From Acidobacteriota bacterium (lineage in GTDB: Bacteria > Acidobacteriota > G020349885): a stretch of DNA of 42,012 bases. The notes beneath the pieces are model-generated. The model had not been told where the DNA came from. It ran no database searches and saw nothing but the letters and a program-made list of their open reading frames with translations. Position 1 is the first letter of the stretch; each line of letters starts with the position of its first letter. A program made the position numbers and the translations under genes. The DNA lies in the NCBI GenBank assembly GCA_020349885.1, contig CP070701.1:633789-675800 (forward strand), read 5' to 3'. Shown one piece after another: positions 23,118 through 37,583 of the stretch.

Positions 23118-24194
23118 ATGGTAATTGACCCGCAGAGTCCCGCGAAGCAGGTTTCGGCCGGGATTCGTTCAAGTGAGACGTTCGAGGAACGCGGTGAGCG
23201 CATCCTGGGGGACGCGGTCGAAGCCTACATCCAGAGCGGCCTCCCGGTGGGCTCGCGCCGTCTGGCGCGCCGCGGCCGCTACGGTCTCAGTGCGGCCACG
23301 GTGCGCAACGTCCTGAGCGACCTCGAACAGGAAGGCTATCTTTCGAAGCCCCATACATCGGCGGGGCGCGTTCCCACGGACAAGGGCTACCGCTTCTACG
23401 TGAACCGGATCCTTGCCCGGGGCGGGGTCGAGCCGATCTCCGTGGAAGGCCGCGAGGACTGGCTCCACCACTCACAGAACCGGGAAACGCTTCTCGCGCG
23501 GGCGTCGCGCCTCCTGGCGGATCTGACGCACCAGGTGGGCATGGTGCTCGCGCCGAACGTCGCCGACGCGCCGCTCAAGCACATGGAATTTCTTGCAATC
23601 TCCCCCCGAAGAGTTCTGGCCGTTTTCGTTGCGGGAAGCGGCCTCGTGCACCACAAGGCATTCGACGTGCCGGAACCCTATTCCGCCGAGGACCTCCAGC
23701 GCGCGGGAAGGTTTCTGAAGGAGGAGTTTGCCGGCCTGACGCTGCGGCAGATGCGCGGGCGCCTCCTCGAAAAAATGGCCGAAGACCGCGCGCGGTACGA
23801 CACGCTTCGCCGGCGCGCCCTGGCGCTCGGGCAGAGGTGCCTCGAGGACGAAACCGAAAGCTCCGACCTCTACGTGGAGGGCACGGAGAACCTTCTCGAC
23901 GGCGGAGAAATCGAGGTCGAGGAAATGCGCGCGCTTCTGGCCACGTTTGAGGAGAAGAAGCGAATCGTCGAGCTCCTGGGCGCATGCATAGCCCGGCCGG
24001 GCAAGGCGGTCTTTATCGGAACCGAAAATCCCGACGAGCCCTTCCGGTGCTGCTCGCTCGTGCTGGTGCCCTACTGTTCGCCGCAGGGGGAGCGCGGCGC
24101 GCTCGGGATCGTGGGGCCGACGCGCATGGAATACTCCAAGGTCCTGGGGACGGTGAGCGGCGTCGCCCACCTGGTGAGCAAAGCGATGGCGTAG
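23118..24194 (+). CDS. hrcA: Heat-inducible transcription repressor HrcA
   Basis: Represses class-I heat-shock operons by binding CIRCE operators, with GroEL as its usual folding cofactor. 358 residues. The winged-helix N-terminal domain carries VEAYIQSGLPVGSRRLARR near residue 35 and LSAATVRNVLSDLEQEGYLSKPHTSAGRVPTDKGYRFYV at about 57-95, both diagnostic. The central and C-terminal parts end with LVLVPY...GALGIVGPTRMEYSKVLGTVSGVA, the conserved HrcA tail. About 20 residues precede the usual HrcA start. The ATG at 23118 is kept because GGAG lies 9 bp before it and the duplicated fragment preserves this ATG. dnaK follows after 149 bp; grpE and dnaJ, common neighbours, are absent. Confidence 0.95.
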   Translation: MVIDPQSPAKQVSAGIRSSETFEERGERILGDAVEAYIQSGLPVGSRRLARRGRYGLSAATVRNVLSDLEQEGYLSKPHTSAGRVPTDKGYRFYVNRILARGGVEPISVEGREDWLHHSQNRETLLARASRLLADLTHQVGMVLAPNVADAPLKHMEFLAISPRRVLAVFVAGSGLVHHKAFDVPEPYSAEDLQRAGRFLKEEFAGLTLRQMRGRLLEKMAEDRARYDTLRRRALALGQRCLEDETESSDLYVEGTENLLDGGEIEVEEMRALLATFEEKKRIVELLGACIARPGKAVFIGTENPDEPFRCCSLVLVPYCSPQGERGALGIVGPTRMEYSKVLGTVSGVAHLVSKAMA

Positions 24195-24223
24195 AGTCTA
24201 TGGCAAAAAAACCTTCCGCGGGT

Positions 24224-24243
24224 TCCTCGCGCTGAAGCGAGGA
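24224..24243 (+). other. Hairpin in the hrcA-dnaK gap
   Basis: CCTCGC-GCTGAA-GCGAGG (24225-24242), extendable by one T-A pair. There is no T-tract, so it is not a classic terminator. It could be an mRNA processing or stability element between repressor and chaperone genes. The rest of the 149-bp gap has no clear CIRCE element. Confidence 0.45.
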
Positions 24244-24343
24244 GACCACGGGAAAGGCGGGAAAATTGTGTCTCGACTGAAGTGCGGGATCCCTCCCTTG
24301 GTCGGGAAAGGAGTTTAATAAGGTTTTTCATTGGTTTTGAACG

Positions 24344-26152
<1,809 letters not shown>

Positions 26153-26197
26153 GGAACACTCCCCGTCCCCGCGAGCGCTCGGAGGTCTTCTTGGCGC

Positions 26198-27396
26198 ATG
26201 CACTGGAACCTTCCTGAGCCGAAGCACATTGTGGGTCTCATCTCCGGCACGTCGTACGACGGCGTGGACGCGGCGCTCGTGGAGGTGCGGGGGGCGGGAG
26301 TGGAAACCGAGTGGCGCCTTCTGGCCTTCGAGGGCCTTCCCTTCAGCGGCAAGCTGCGCGAGCGGCTGAGCCGCGTCGTCTCGCGCGAGACGGTGTGCCT
26401 CGAGGAAGTGGCCAAAATGCATGTCCTCCTCGGGGAGGTGTTTTCCGACGCCGCCAAGGCGGCGGCCCGGAAAGCGGGCGTCCCGATGGAATCCATCTCG
26501 CTCATCGCCTCCCACGGACAGACCGTCTGCCACCGCCCGACGCCGGAGCAGGCCATGGGCTACGACATCGCGGCGACGCTTCAGCTCGGCTCGGCGGCGG
26601 TGATGGCGGAGCGCACGGGCGCGACGGTCGTGTGCGACTTTCGCGCACGCGACATGGCCGCGGGCGGCACGGGCGCGCCCCTGGTGCCCTTCGCGGATTT
26701 TCTGATGTTCCGAAGCGAATCCGTCGGGCGCATCTGCCTCAACCTGGGCGGCATCGCGAACGTCACGGTGCTTCCCGCGGGCGCCTCCCCCGGGGCGGTC
26801 CTCGGCTTCGATACCGGCCCCGGCAACTCCCTGCTCGACGTTCTGGCCGAGCGCGTGAGCGGCGGCCGGGAGATGTACGACCACGAGGGGCGCCGCGCCG
26901 CCTCCGGGCGGGTCCACAAGAAACTACTCGCGGAGCTTATGAAGAACCCTTATCTTGCGCAGCCCCCCCCGAAGAGCACGGGGCGCGAGGAATTCGGCGA
27001 GTCGCTCGTCTCCTGGATGTTCACGCGGGAGCCCGACGCGCCGTTCGAGGACATGCTCGCGACGGCGGCGCATTTTACAGTCGAGAGCATCGCCCGCGCC
27101 CTCGAGGATTTCGTGTTTCCCAAGGAGCGCTTCCGCGAGCTTGTCGTCTCGGGCGGCGGCCTCCGAAACACGCACCTCATGGCCCTGCTGCGCGAGCGGC
27201 TCGACTTGACAGTACGGACGAGCGAGGAGTTGGGCGTACCCGCCGACGCCAAGGAGGCGGTCGCGTTCGCCCTTCTCGGAAACGAAACCATGGCCGGCCG
27301 CGCCGGAAACGTCCCCTCGGCCACCGGCGCCCGCCGGGCGGTCGTCCTGGGAAGCATCGTGCCGGGGCGCGGCTTTTTCGAAACCAAGGAGGAGCA

Positions 27397-27400
<4 letters not shown>
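26198..27400 (+). CDS. anmK: Anhydro-N-acetylmuramic acid kinase
   Basis: Recycles murein: cleaves and phosphorylates 1,6-anhydro-MurNAc to MurNAc-6-phosphate using ATP. 400 residues with the ASKHA-type pattern. The phosphate-1 loop is GLISGTSYDGVDAALVE near residue 13, where Tyr replaces the more usual Met in GTSMDG. ASHGQTVCHRP lies near 108, AGGTGAPLVPF near 154, NLGGIANVTVLP near 187, FDTGPGNSLLD near 208, and VVSGGGLRNTHLM near 313. GGAGGT precedes the ATG by 11 bp. It ends in a four-base overlap (GTGA) with uvrA, so translation of the two is coupled. No murQ is nearby. Confidence 0.94.
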
Positions 27401-30330
<2,930 letters not shown>

Positions 30331-30349
30331 GAATCAAGGGCCGTCCGCC

Positions 30350-30967
30350 CTACGCGGCTTTCCGCGCCAGGGCGGCGACGGCCCGCTCGACGCGCAGGTG
30401 CAGCCCCGCTTCGGCGGAGCCATCCTTGCCTGTCTCCGGCGCGAGGGGCTCACCGAGGACGACGCGGATTTTCCTCGGGCGGATGAGGGCGCTTCCGCGG
30501 GGCATCGCGCGGTGGGCGCCGTCGATGAACGCGGGCACCACGGGCACGCCCGCCCTGGCCGCCAGAACGGCGACGCCCCGCTCGAATGGCTGGAGGCTGC
30601 CGTCGCGGCTGCGCGCGCCCTCGGGAAAAATTCCGACGACCTCGCCCCCCTCGAGCGCCCGCAGCGCCCGCTTGATGGACCCCAGCTGTGTCCCGCCCTC
30701 CGTGTCGATGGGGATCGCCCCCATCGGCGCGCAGAACCACCGCAGGTACCACGGCTCGTAAAAGGAACGCATCATCAGGAAGCGGACGGGGCGCGGAAAC
30801 ACGGCGCCCAAGACGAGCGGGTCGAGGTAGGAGGCGTGGTTCGCCGCCACGATGAGGCCGCCTTCCTCCGGAACGTGCCCGGCGCCCTCCGCCGTAAGGC
30901 GAAAGGCGATTCGAAAGAGAAATCTCCCAAAGGAGCGCACCAGGCGATAGGTAAGGTTGGTCCGCAT
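30350..30967 (-). CDS. plsC: 1-acyl-sn-glycerol-3-phosphate acyltransferase
   Basis: Transfers an acyl chain to lysophosphatidate to make phosphatidate at the inner membrane. 205 residues, a compact PlsC. The catalytic HX4D is NHASYLD at residues 43-49; block III is FPEGARSRDG from residue 114; VVPAFIDGAHRAMP near 142 is block IV. A hydrophobic, basic N-terminus (LVRSFGRFLFRIAFRL) suits membrane association. The start codon has no strong ribosome site. It is last in the minus-strand series and 153 bp downstream of the aminotransferase gene, so co-transcription is possible. The exact acyl acceptor cannot be read from sequence. Confidence 0.9.
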   Translation of the reverse strand: MRTNLTYRLVRSFGRFLFRIAFRLTAEGAGHVPEEGGLIVAANHASYLDPLVLGAVFPRPVRFLMMRSFYEPWYLRWFCAPMGAIPIDTEGGTQLGSIKRALRALEGGEVVGIFPEGARSRDGSLQPFERGVAVLAARAGVPVVPAFIDGAHRAMPRGSALIRPRKIRVVLGEPLAPETGKDGSAEAGLHLRVERAVAALARKAA

Positions 30968-31020
30968 AGCTTATTTTACCGCACCATAGGAGCTTTCCTA
31001 TCGAAACCTGACGGAAAAAG

Positions 31021-31097
31021 GAGGTTCGGGAAGTGCGGAAAGTGCGGAAAGCGCGGGTCGCTGATCCCGATAACGCGGCGAATCCCCGGTACCGGGG
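31021..31097. repeat. Short GTGCGGAAA repeats and a 14-bp palindrome
   Basis: In the 153-bp gap between the aminotransferase gene and plsC, three near-copies of GTGCGGAAA occur about 31034-31060. A perfect palindrome CCCCGGTACCGGGG lies at 31084-31097. The 9-bp periodicity recalls the CGGCAAAAG arrays in the mosaics. There is no T-tract to make the palindrome a terminator. Confidence 0.5.
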
Positions 31098-31120
31098 CGC
31101 TTCCCGCGGAAGGAAAGGCG

Positions 31121-32296
31121 TTACGGTCGGGTCGCGTATACGGAAGATGCCGACGCGAGCACCTCGCCGTCCGCAAGCTTGACGCCCTCGTCTATAAGGA
31201 TCGCCTTGAGCGCCGCGAGAAAGAGCATCACGCTACGCCGGCGGCTCGTGTGCCCCATGATGCCGATCCGCCAGACCTTCCCCTTGAACGGGCCGAGCCC
31301 CGCGCTGACCTCGATGCCGAACTCCTCGAGGAGCCGGCGGCGCACCCTCGCGTCGTCCGCGCCGTCGGGAACGTACACCGGGTTGAGCACCGGAACCGCG
31401 TGCTTCGTCACGTAGCGGAGCCCCATCGCCTCGAGCCCCGCGCGCAGGGCGCGGTGATTCAGCTCGTGCCGCTTGATCCGCGCCTCGAGCCCTTCCTCCA
31501 GAACGATGCGCAGCGCCTCGCGCAGCGCGTACGTCATGTTGATGGGCGCGGTGTGATGATAGACGCGCTCCTCGCCCCAGTACTCGCGCACCATGGAGAT
31601 GTCGAGATACCAGTTCCGGGCCTTGGTCTTGCGCGCTTCCATGGCGGCCACCGCGGCCGGCGAGAGCGTCACGGGAGCCAGGCCCGGCGGGCACGAGAGG
31701 CACTTCTGCGAGCCGCTGAAGCAGGCGTCGACCTTCCAGTCGTCCACGGCCACCTCCACGCCGCCGAGAGACGTCACGGTGTCGAGGAGGAACAGGGCGC
31801 CGGCCTCGTGCACGAGTTTCGAAATTTCCTCGACCGGCTGATGCGTGCCCGTGGAGGTTTCGGCATGGACGATGCCGAAAACTTTCGTCTTCGGGTATTT
31901 CTTCAAGGTCTTGGCGACGACCTCGGGATCGAAAATCTCGCCCCACTCGGCTTCGATTGCGTGGACCACGGCGCCGTTGCGCTCGGCTATGTCCTGCATC
32001 CGGGCGCCGAACTTGCCGTTCACGCATACGATCATCTCGTCGCCGGGCTCGATAAGGCTGCACACGCACGCTTCCATCCCCGCGCTTCCCGCGCCCGAGA
32101 CGACGAGCGTGAGCTCGTTCCGTGTGCGGAACACCTCGCGCAGGAGCGCGCTCGTCTCGCTCATGATGCGGAGGTATTCGGGATCGAGGTGCCCGATCGT
32201 GGGAGCCGCCATGGCCCGGAGCACGCGATTCGGCACGTTGCTCGGGCCCGCGCCCATCAGGATGCGCGACGGCGGTTTAAACTCTCCAACACTCAT
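31121..32296 (-). CDS. Class-V aminotransferase, serine-glyoxylate/alanine-glyoxylate type
   Basis: A PLP enzyme of the AGXT/SgaA group that transfers amino groups between serine or alanine and glyoxylate or pyruvate. 391 residues from ATG 32296, chosen because GGAGG lies 8 bp upstream; a TTG five codons earlier is unlikely. Family marks: MGAGPSNVPNRVL near residue 14, VSGAGSAGMEACV near 66, HAETSTGTHQP near 144 (cofactor binding), LDTVTSLGGV near 171, and the PLP lysine at K198 in GSQKCLSCPPG. GHTS near the end is also typical. It follows ilvD but has its own strong promoter. A role in glycine/serine or pyruvate balance next to branched-chain synthesis is inference. Confidence 0.93.
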   Translation of the reverse strand: MSVGEFKPPSRILMGAGPSNVPNRVLRAMAAPTIGHLDPEYLRIMSETSALLREVFRTRNELTLVVSGAGSAGMEACVCSLIEPGDEMIVCVNGKFGARMQDIAERNGAVVHAIEAEWGEIFDPEVVAKTLKKYPKTKVFGIVHAETSTGTHQPVEEISKLVHEAGALFLLDTVTSLGGVEVAVDDWKVDACFSGSQKCLSCPPGLAPVTLSPAAVAAMEARKTKARNWYLDISMVREYWGEERVYHHTAPINMTYALREALRIVLEEGLEARIKRHELNHRALRAGLEAMGLRYVTKHAVPVLNPVYVPDGADDARVRRRLLEEFGIEVSAGLGPFKGKVWRIGIMGHTSRRRSVMLFLAALKAILIDEGVKLADGEVLASASSVYATRP

Positions 32297-32356
32297 TCTC
32301 GTCCTCCACAAAATCAGACATGGTTCTCAACCTTCCTTGTTTTGCACGAAAGCGCC

Positions 32357-32385
32357 ATTATAGATAGGGGGTGTCAAAAAATCAA
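32357..32385 (-). promoter_or_regulatory. Promoter of the aminotransferase gene
   Basis: On the minus strand, TTGATT (32385-32380), a 17-bp spacer and a perfect TATAAT (32362-32357). It lies in the ilvD-aminotransferase gap about 60 bp before the start, so the gene can be expressed independently of the ilv genes. Confidence 0.7.
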
Positions 32386-32392
32386 CGTTCTA

Positions 32393-34081
32393 TCATGAAA
32401 AACTGTCGGTCACCGCGCCCCGGTCGGCCGAGCTCACCAGCTTCGCGTACTTGTAAAGGACCCCCCGCGTGTACTTCAGAGGCGGCGCCTTCCAGCTCTT
32501 CAATCGCTTGTCCGTCTCTTCCGGGCTTATGTTCAGCTGAAGCAGTTGCTTGTCCGCGTCGATCGTGATGCTGTCGCCGTCGCGAACAACGGCCAGGACG
32601 CCTCCCGTCTGGGCCTCGGGAGAAACATGCCCCACGACCATGCCGTGGGTGCCCCCGGAGAACCGCCCGTCCGTGATGAGCCCCACGTCCTTTCCGAGGC
32701 CCTTGCCGATGAGCGCGGAGGTCGGCGCGAGCATCTCCCGCATGCCGGGGCCCCCCTTGGGGCCCTCGTAGCGGATGACCATGACGTCGCCTTTCTTTAT
32801 CTTGTCCCCGAGGATCGCCTTCAGTGCATCCTCCTCGGAATCGAAAACCTTGGCGGGGCCCGTTATGGACGTGACCTTCAGGCCGGACACCTTGGCCACG
32901 GCCCCTTTCGTAGCCAGGTTTCCCCTCAGGATGACGATCGGGCCCGTGGGGCGCAGCGGGTCCTTAAGGCTTCGTATGACCTTCTGGTCCGGCTGTAGGC
33001 CTTCCGCGCCCTTCATGTTCTCCGCGAGCGTTTTCCCCGTGACCGTCATGCACCCGCCATGCAGGAGCCCCGCCTCGAGGAGCATTTTCATGACGCCCGG
33101 AACCCCTCCCACCTTGTACAGGTCGTACATCACGTGTTTCCCCGAGGGCTTGAGGTCGGCCAGGTGGGGCACTTTCCCGGCAATTCTTTCGAAATCCTCG
33201 AGCCCCAGGTCCACGGAAACCGCGTCCGCCATCGCGATGAGATGCAGGATAGCGTTCGTGGAGCCGCCCAGGGCCATCACGACCGCTATGGCGTTCTCGA
33301 AGGCCTCCTTCGTCATGATGTCATTGGGAAAGATTTTCCTCTCCAGCATGCGGATCACGGCTTCCCCGGCGCGGAAACATTCCCCCTTCTTCTCCTCCTC
33401 CTCCGCCGGCACGGACGCGCCGCCCGGAAGGCCCATCCCCAGGGCCTCGATGGCGCTGGCCATGGTGTTCGCCGTGTACATGCCGCCGCAGCTGCCGGCC
33501 CCGGGACATGCGCTGCATTCGATTCCCTTGAAGTCCTCCTCCGAGATGTTCCCGACGTTGTGCCTCCCGACTGCCTCGAAGATGCTCACGATGTCGACGT
33601 CGTTTCCCTTGTAGTTGCCGGGCTTTATCGTGCCGCCGTAGACGAATACCGAGGGGATGCCCAACCGCGCGATGGCCATGAGGCATCCCGGCATGTTCTT
33701 GTCGCAGCCGCCGATGGCCACGAGGCCGTCGAAGCGCTCGGCCTGGCTTACGGTCTCGATGGAATCCGCGATCACCTCGCGCGACGCCAGCGAGAACTTC
33801 ATCCCCTCCGTGCCCATCGAGATGCCGTCGCTTACGGTGATGGTTCCGAACGTGAGCCCGGCGCCGCCGCCCTCCCTTATGCCCTTCCTGGCCTCCACGG
33901 CCAGTTGGTCGATGTGCATGTTGCACGGCGTGATGTCGCTCCACGTGGAAGCCACGCCGACGATGGGTTTTTCAAAATCCTCGTCCCGGAACCCCACGGC
34001 CCTGAGCATGCCGCGGTTGGGCGCCCGGCTGTCTCCGTCCGTAATCAAACGGGATCGTATTTTTAGATTCGCCTTGCTCAT
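32393..34081 (-). CDS. ilvD: Dihydroxy-acid dehydratase
   Basis: Dehydrates 2,3-dihydroxy-3-methylbutanoate or -pentanoate to the 2-keto acids in valine and isoleucine synthesis. 562 residues. Three cysteines at family cluster positions are visible: C53 in TPCNMH, C126 in [10 protein letters not shown] and C198 in [29 protein letters not shown] near residue 472 is the other hallmark. The size and the Cys spacing fit the common [2Fe-2S] form rather than the long [4Fe-4S] form. It lies 34 bp after ilvN and is the last pathway gene of the cluster. Confidence 0.97.
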   Translation of the reverse strand: MSKANLKIRSRLITDGDSRAPNRGMLRAVGFRDEDFEKPIVGVASTWSDITPCNMHIDQLAVEARKGIREGGGAGLTFGTITVSDGISMGTEGMKFSLASREVIADSIETVSQAERFDGLVAIGGCDKNMPGCLMAIARLGIPSVFVYGGTIKPGNYKGNDVDIVSIFEAVGRHNVGNISEEDFKGIECSACPGAGSCGGMYTANTMASAIEALGMGLPGGASVPAEEEEKKGECFRAGEAVIRMLERKIFPNDIMTKEAFENAIAVVMALGGSTNAILHLIAMADAVSVDLGLEDFERIAGKVPHLADLKPSGKHVMYDLYKVGGVPGVMKMLLEAGLLHGGCMTVTGKTLAENMKGAEGLQPDQKVIRSLKDPLRPTGPIVILRGNLATKGAVAKVSGLKVTSITGPAKVFDSEEDALKAILGDKIKKGDVMVIRYEGPKGGPGMREMLAPTSALIGKGLGKDVGLITDGRFSGGTHGMVVGHVSPEAQTGGVLAVVRDGDSITIDADKQLLQLNISPEETDKRLKSWKAPPLKYTRGVLYKYAKLVSSADRGAVTDSFS

Positions 34082-34115
34082 CTTGACGCTTTCCTTATGT
34101 CCGCGCCGGGCTTTT

Positions 34116-34622
34116 TCACTCCCACCGGATGGCGGTGACGCCGCTCTTTACGATATCTTCCACCCCGAAGGGCTCGAGCGTCTTGACGAGCGCCTGCACC
34201 TCGTCGGGGGTTCCGTGGAACGCGACGAGCGTCCTGTCACCCTTCGTCTCGACCACGCTGGCCCGGGGGGGAAGGTTGGCGGCCCGGACGAAGGCGTCGC
34301 ACTCCCCCTCGGGCACCTTGAGCTTGACCAGGATCAGCTCCCGCTCGAGGTAGCGCGCGCCGAGGGAATTCGAGACACGGATGACGTCGATCAATTTCGC
34401 AATCTGCTTCGTCAGCTGGGCGACGCCGGTTTCCGTCGCGTTCACCTTGATGACCATGCGGTAGATGTCCGGGTTCATGGTGGCCTCGGCGATGAAGGAG
34501 TTGATGTTGTAGCCGCGGCGGGAGATGAGGCCCGAGACGCGCGACACGAGTCCGAACCGGTTCATCACCAGCATCGAAATGGTGTACTCGCGTTCCTCCT
34601 CTTTGGGGAAGGGTTCTTTCAC
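34116..34622 (-). CDS. ilvN: Acetolactate synthase small (regulatory) subunit
   Basis: Binds and activates the catalytic subunit and confers feedback inhibition by valine. 168 residues. The N-terminal ACT domain (about residues 12-85) contains [30 protein letters not shown], with the conserved Asn-rich effector-binding turn, then [13 protein letters not shown]. The C-terminal regulatory domain ends with [16 protein letters not shown]. Length is normal for the IlvH/IlvN family. It starts nine bases after ilvB, so the two subunits are made together. Confidence 0.95.
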   Translation of the reverse strand: MKEPFPKEEEREYTISMLVMNRFGLVSRVSGLISRRGYNINSFIAEATMNPDIYRMVIKVNATETGVAQLTKQIAKLIDVIRVSNSLGARYLERELILVKLKVPEGECDAFVRAANLPPRASVVETKGDRTLVAFHGTPDEVQALVKTLEPFGVEDIVKSGVTAIRWE

Positions 34623-34631
34623 GGTGTTTCC

Positions 34632-36320
34632 TTAGCGGACGGCGTCTTCCAGGCCGATGGCCTCGGTAAAGGGGGCGCCGCTCGGGACAAGGGGATAGAC
34701 GTTGGTTTCCTCGGGAATCACCATGTGAAGCAGGTATGGGCCGTCGTGCTCCAGGCATTTCTTGATGGCCGCGGGGACGTCGGCGTTGCGCTCCACGCGC
34801 GCTCCGGCGATCCCGTAGGCCGAGGCCAGCTTCACGAAATCCGGATTCCCCTCCAGGTGGGTGCAGGAATAGCGCTTGTCGAAGAAATGCTCCTGCCACT
34901 GCCGCACCATGCCGAGGTATTTGTTCTCCATCAAGACAATCTTTACCGGAATCTTATTGGTGGAAACGGTCGCGAGCTCCTGGATGTTCATCTGGATGCT
35001 TCCGTCTCCGGTGATGGCTATGACGAGCTTGTCGGGATTGGCGACTTGCGCCCCCACGGCGGCCGGCAGCCCGAATCCCATCGTGCCGAGGCCTCCCGAT
35101 GTCACGAAATAGCGGGGGCGGCCCTGGCGGAGGAGTTGGGCCGACCACATCTGGTGCTGGCCGACGTCGGTCGTGACGATTACGTCGTCGGTTCCGCGCT
35201 CGGAGATGCACTCGAGGATGGTCATGGGATTGACGCCGTCCTTCTCGTCCAGCACCTTCTTGGGATACTGCTTCCGCCAGCGCTCGATCCGCGCGAGCCA
35301 CTCCGGACGCTTCTTTTCCGTCACCGACTCGCGGAACCTCTCGAGCAGGATTTTCGCGTCGCCCACGATGCCCACGTCCGCCCTGACGTTCTTGTCGATC
35401 TCGGACGGGTCGATGTCGACGTGGATGACCTTCGCGTTTTCGGCGAAGGTCTTCAGATTGCCCGTGATGCGGTCGTCGAAGCGGCTTCCGAAATTGATGA
35501 TCAGGTCCGCCTTCAGCACGGCGTTGTTCGCGTAGCCGCTTCCGTGCATGCCGAGCATCCCCAGCGCAAGGGGGTGGGCCGTGGGGAGCGCCGAGAGGCC
35601 GTGGAGCGTGGCCGCGACGGGGCAGTCGATTTTCTCGACAAACGCGGTGAGCTCCGGTGTCGCGTTGGAATACACCACGCCTCCGCCGCAGATGAGGACG
35701 GGCCGCTCGGCCCGCTCAACCAGCTCGCATGCCCGAGCGACGGCCTCTTCGTCCACCTCCTCGGCTTCCTCGGGATGGTACCCCGGCAGATTCACCTCGT
35801 CGGGATACACGAACTCGGTCTTTTGGTTTTGAACGTCCTTCGGCACGTCGATCACCACGGGCCCGGGGCGGCCCGACAGGGCGATGTGGAACGCTTCCTT
35901 GAACGCCCGCGCGAGGTCGCGTACATCCTTGACGAGATAGCCGTGCTTCGTCGCGGGAAGCGTGATGCCGAAGACGTCGATCTCCTGAAACGCGTCCGTT
36001 CCGATGACCGGACAGGCCACCTGCCCGGTGATGGCGACCACCGGCGAGCAGTCCATGAGCGCCGTGGCCAGTCCCGTGACGAGGTTGGTCGCGCCGGGGC
36101 CGGACGTGGCCACGCAGACCCCCGCTTTATCCGACGTGCGGGCGTAGCCGTCGGCCGCGTGGGCGGCGCCCTGTTCGTGCCGGACGAGGTAGTGCCTGAT
36201 CTTCGAATCCATCAGCGCGTCGTAAAAGGGCATGATGGCCCCGCCGGGAAAGCCGAAGATGTGCTTTGTCCCCTCGAGCTCCAGGCACTTCGCCATGATT
36301 TGCGCGCCGCTCAGTTCCAT
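34632..36320 (-). CDS. ilvB: Acetolactate synthase large (catalytic) subunit
   Basis: A thiamine-diphosphate enzyme that condenses two pyruvates, or pyruvate and 2-ketobutyrate. 562 residues. The catalytic Glu is E49 in VRHEQGAAHAADGYAR, followed by GPGATNLVTGLATA. The central FAD-binding domain contains LGMLGMHGSGYANNAV. The ThDP-binding motif begins GDGSIQMNIQELATV near residue 441 and runs to MENKYLGMVRQW. GGAGAAG lies before the ATG. The 60-bp gap from ilvC contains ACCACCTCCTTA on the coding strand (36360-36349), which looks like the 16S rRNA 3' end rather than a ribosome site. Confidence 0.97.
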   Translation of the reverse strand: MELSGAQIMAKCLELEGTKHIFGFPGGAIMPFYDALMDSKIRHYLVRHEQGAAHAADGYARTSDKAGVCVATSGPGATNLVTGLATALMDCSPVVAITGQVACPVIGTDAFQEIDVFGITLPATKHGYLVKDVRDLARAFKEAFHIALSGRPGPVVIDVPKDVQNQKTEFVYPDEVNLPGYHPEEAEEVDEEAVARACELVERAERPVLICGGGVVYSNATPELTAFVEKIDCPVAATLHGLSALPTAHPLALGMLGMHGSGYANNAVLKADLIINFGSRFDDRITGNLKTFAENAKVIHVDIDPSEIDKNVRADVGIVGDAKILLERFRESVTEKKRPEWLARIERWRKQYPKKVLDEKDGVNPMTILECISERGTDDVIVTTDVGQHQMWSAQLLRQGRPRYFVTSGGLGTMGFGLPAAVGAQVANPDKLVIAITGDGSIQMNIQELATVSTNKIPVKIVLMENKYLGMVRQWQEHFFDKRYSCTHLEGNPDFVKLASAYGIAGARVERNADVPAAIKKCLEHDGPYLLHMVIPEETNVYPLVPSGAPFTEAIGLEDAVR

Positions 36321-36380
36321 ATCACGCTTCTCCGAGAAAGTCTTCCCCTAAGGAGGTGGTGTTTTATCCCTAACGCTTCG

Positions 36381-37382
36381 TTAGTCCTTGAGTTCCTTGG
36401 CCTCGAGCCACGGCATCATCCTGCGCAGCTTCAAGCCCACCTTCTCGATCGGGTGCTGCCGGTCGCGCTTGGCCAGGGCGTTGAACTTGGGGCGGCTCAC
36501 CCGGTTCTCCATAATCCATTCCTTGGCGAAGTCGCCGCTCTGGATCTCGGAAAGAATCTTTTTCATCTCGCGCCGCGTCTCGCCGGTGATGATCCTCCGC
36601 CCGCGGGTCAGGTCGCCGTACTCGGCGGTGTCGCTGATGGAATAGCGCATCCACGTGATCCCGCCCTCGTTGATGAGGTCCGTAATCAGCTTGACCTCGT
36701 GCAGGCACTCGAAGTACGCGAGCTCCGGCTTGTAGCCCGCCTCAACGAGGGTGTCGAACCCGGCCCGGATGAGCTCGCTCAAGCCGCCGCACAGGACCGA
36801 CTGCTCGCCGAAGAGGTCGGTCTCGGTCTCGTCGCGGAAGGTGGTCTCGATCACACCGGCGCGCGTGCCGCCGATGCCCTTCGCGTACGCGAGGGCGAGC
36901 TGTTTGGCCTTCCCGGAATAATTCCGCTCGACGGCCAGGAGGCAGGGAATGCCTTTTCCCTCCGTGAAGAGCCGCCGCTCGATGTGCCCCGGCGCCTTCG
37001 GGGCGACCATGATGACGTCCACGTCCTTCGGGGGCTTGATCTGCCCGAAGTGGATGGTAAAGCCGTGGGCGAACAACAGAACGTTTCCTTTCTTCAGGTT
37101 GGGCAGAATCTCCTTCTTGTAGACCTCCTCCTGAATGTGGTCGGGCAGAAGAATGGAGATCAAATCCGCCTGTTTGGCCGCTTCCGGCGTGGACAGAACC
37201 TTGAAGCCTTCTTTCTGGGCCGCCTTCTTGGCCCTGGGCGCCGGCTCCGCAACCACGACATTGAGTCCGCTGTCCCGCAAATTCAGGGCATGGGCGTGAC
37301 CCTGGCTCCCGTATCCGAGGACGGCGATCTTTTTCTTCTTGAGCGGTGCGAGGCTCGCGTCCTTGTCGTAGTAAATCTTCAT
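36381..37382 (-). CDS. ilvC: Ketol-acid reductoisomerase (class I)
   Basis: Rearranges and reduces acetolactate or acetohydroxybutyrate with NADPH and Mg2+. 333 residues from ATG 37382 ([14 protein letters not shown]), the usual class-I length; the frame runs further upstream to 37466 but without a family match. The Rossmann motif [13 protein letters not shown] sits at residues 23-35. The metal-binding KARI domain shows [12 protein letters not shown] near residue 190 and [14 protein letters not shown] near 224. The start is preceded by an AAGGAAAGG purine stretch. The stop codon lies inside a small hairpin (CTAACG-CTT-CGTTAG, 36370-36384). It is first of the ilvC-B-N-D run; AT-rich sequence at about 37420-37490 probably holds the promoter, but I could not fix its boxes. 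Confidence 0.97.
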   Translation of the reverse strand: MKIYYDKDASLAPLKKKKIAVLGYGSQGHAHALNLRDSGLNVVVAEPAPRAKKAAQKEGFKVLSTPEAAKQADLISILLPDHIQEEVYKKEILPNLKKGNVLLFAHGFTIHFGQIKPPKDVDVIMVAPKAPGHIERRLFTEGKGIPCLLAVERNYSGKAKQLALAYAKGIGGTRAGVIETTFRDETETDLFGEQSVLCGGLSELIRAGFDTLVEAGYKPELAYFECLHEVKLITDLINEGGITWMRYSISDTAEYGDLTRGRRIITGETRREMKKILSEIQSGDFAKEWIMENRVSRPKFNALAKRDRQHPIEKVGLKLRRMMPWLEAKELKD

Positions 37383-37583
37383 GGCCTTCTTTCCTTTCCT
37401 TGTTCGTTCATTTTCCTGTGCTCTGTATAATTTACATACGTTACTCCGTTCTCTAGAAAAAAGCAAATTTTTCCTATATACCGATGGAGCCGAGGGGAAA
37501 AGGCGCCGCCGCCCCGGCGGGGTATGCCGACCGCTCCGGGTCTAGCGACAGGCGGGGGCGAGGGAAAATTCCGGCTAAATTAC

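Noticed and set aside
24298-24325. Possible dnaK promoter TTGGTC...TAATAA
   Set aside because: Spacing and boxes do not fit together; no single reading is convincing.
31084-31097. CCCCGGTACCGGGG palindrome as terminator
   Set aside because: It has no loop and no T-tract; it could be chance in GC-rich DNA.
33657-37430. 1,257-codon plus-strand open frame
   Set aside because: It lies antisense to ilvD, ilvN, ilvB and ilvC, all of which have full family motifs; long antisense frames are common in GC-rich DNA.
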